From NCBI GenBank assembly GCA_002478485.1, contig DLOL01000020.1:817-6033 (forward strand): a DNA stretch of 5,217 bases, in the 5' to 3' direction. This document shows positions 4,631 through 5,217 of the stretch, piece after piece (within the stretch, counting starts at the first letter, position 1; every line of letters starts with the position of its first letter). A program made the translations under genes and the position numbers. The DNA is from Eubacteriaceae bacterium UBA7485 (lineage in GTDB: Bacteria > Bacillota > Clostridia > Eubacteriales > Eubacteriaceae). The notes below the pieces were generated by a model that did not search any database, was not told where the DNA came from, and saw only the letters and a program-made list of their open reading frames with translations.

Positions 4631-5217
4631 ATGACTGAGAAACAAAAGAAAATGCTCTGGCAGATCATCGCCGGGGCCGTACTTTTTATCATCGGAGCTT
4701 TCTTTGAAGAAGGAAGCTTCCCCCAGCTCATCATCGACGGATGCGCCTACCTCGTGGTCGGGGGCGAGGTGGTGATCAAGGCTTTTCGCGGCATTATCCG
4801 CGGTCAGGTTTTTGATGAAAACTTCCTGATGGCCATCGCCTCCATCGGCGCGCTCTGCCTCAGACAGTACCCGGAAGGGGTCGCGGTCATGCTCTTCTAT
4901 CAGGTCGGGGAGCTCTTCCAGTCGGTTGCGGTCGGAAAATCCAGAAACTCCATCACCTCCCTGCTTGAGCTCCGCCCGGACTACGCAAACGTCGAGTCCG
5001 GCGGGAAGCTTGAACGGGTGGACCCGGACGACGTGGAAGTCGGACAGATTATTGTCATCAAGCCCGGCGAGCGGGTTCCGCTTGACGGAGAGGTAATCGA
5101 AGGACGAGCGCTGGTCGACACGGCGGCGCTCACAGGAGAGTCGGTGCCGAGAGAAGTGGTGGAAGGCCAGGAGATTCTCTCCGGCTGCGTGGATACGAAC
5201 GGCCTTTTGAGAGTGCG
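4631..5217 (+). CDS. Heavy-metal P1B-type ATPase, ZntA/CadA-like (N-terminal part, runs off the window)
   Basis: The frame is open from ATG 4631 to the window end, 195 complete codons. The protein starts with a short basic tail and membrane segments at about 10-25 and 33-50, with no N-terminal HMA domain. It continues with FDENFLMAIASIGA (61-74) and YPEGVAVMLFYQVGELFQ (80-97), a stretch characteristic of Zn/Cd/Pb-transporting ATPases. The start of the actuator domain follows: LRPDYANV (114-121), IKPGERVPLDGEV (143-155) and the phosphatase motif TGES (168-171) in DTAALTGESVPR. The phosphorylation DKTG and ion-binding CPC motifs lie beyond the window. The product would pump Zn(II), Cd(II) or Pb(II) out of the cell using ATP. 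No clear Shine-Dalgarno precedes ATG 4631; Met8 (4652) is another possible start. Repressor, HMA protein and ATPase form one operon. Confidence 0.92.
   Translation, partial: MTEKQKKMLWQIIAGAVLFIIGAFFEEGSFPQLIIDGCAYLVVGGEVVIKAFRGIIRGQVFDENFLMAIASIGALCLRQYPEGVAVMLFYQVGELFQSVAVGKSRNSITSLLELRPDYANVESGGKLERVDPDDVEVGQIIVIKPGERVPLDGEVIEGRALVDTAALTGESVPREVVEGQEILSGCVDTNGLLRV

Overview
The window looks like an ordinary chromosomal segment of a Bacillota (Firmicutes) bacterium of moderate G+C. The evidence is strong AGGAG-type ribosome binding sites, TTTACA/TATAAT promoters with 17-nt spacers, compact rho-independent terminators, a cre-like catabolite site in a glycerol-facilitator promoter, and a metal operon of the arsR / standalone HMA / ZntA-like ATPase type. 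I cannot name the genus.

Layout. (1) 1-1559, plus strand: the 3' half of a polar amino acid ABC import operon. It holds the last 21 codons of the substrate-binding protein, an internal hairpin terminator, the permease, and an ATPase overlapping the permease by 11 bp, closed by a strong terminator. (2) 1560-2651, plus strand: a monocistronic Rpn-family (PD-(D/E)XK, COG5464-like) nuclease gene. It has a near-consensus promoter but no Shine-Dalgarno at its start. A good Shine-Dalgarno lies inside the gene, before an in-frame ATG that would make a 63-residue C-terminal protein. (3) 2622-2790, minus strand: tRNA-Arg(ACG) with its own promoter, sharing a bidirectional terminator with the rpn gene. 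(4) 2834-3788, minus strand: a glycerol-facilitator-type aquaporin with its own terminator, a structured leader and a cre-like promoter element. (5) 3894-5217, plus strand: a zinc/cadmium-type resistance operon with a repressor carrying the full alpha-5 metal site, a 72-residue HMA protein, and the N-terminal 195 residues of a heavy-metal P1B-ATPase that has no HMA domain of its own. The window ends inside this gene.

How the parts work: the ABC genes import an amino acid. The MIP channel lets glycerol or similar small solutes in and is probably under carbon catabolite control. The metal operon is probably repressed by its ArsR/SmtB protein until Zn/Cd/Co rises, then exports the metal. The most interesting item is the rpn gene, whose layout fits the gene-within-gene (long toxin / short intragenic antitoxin) arrangement described for enterobacterial rpn genes. 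The rest is unusual only in detail: an NPV motif in the aquaporin, the split HMA domain, and hairpins placed between genes.
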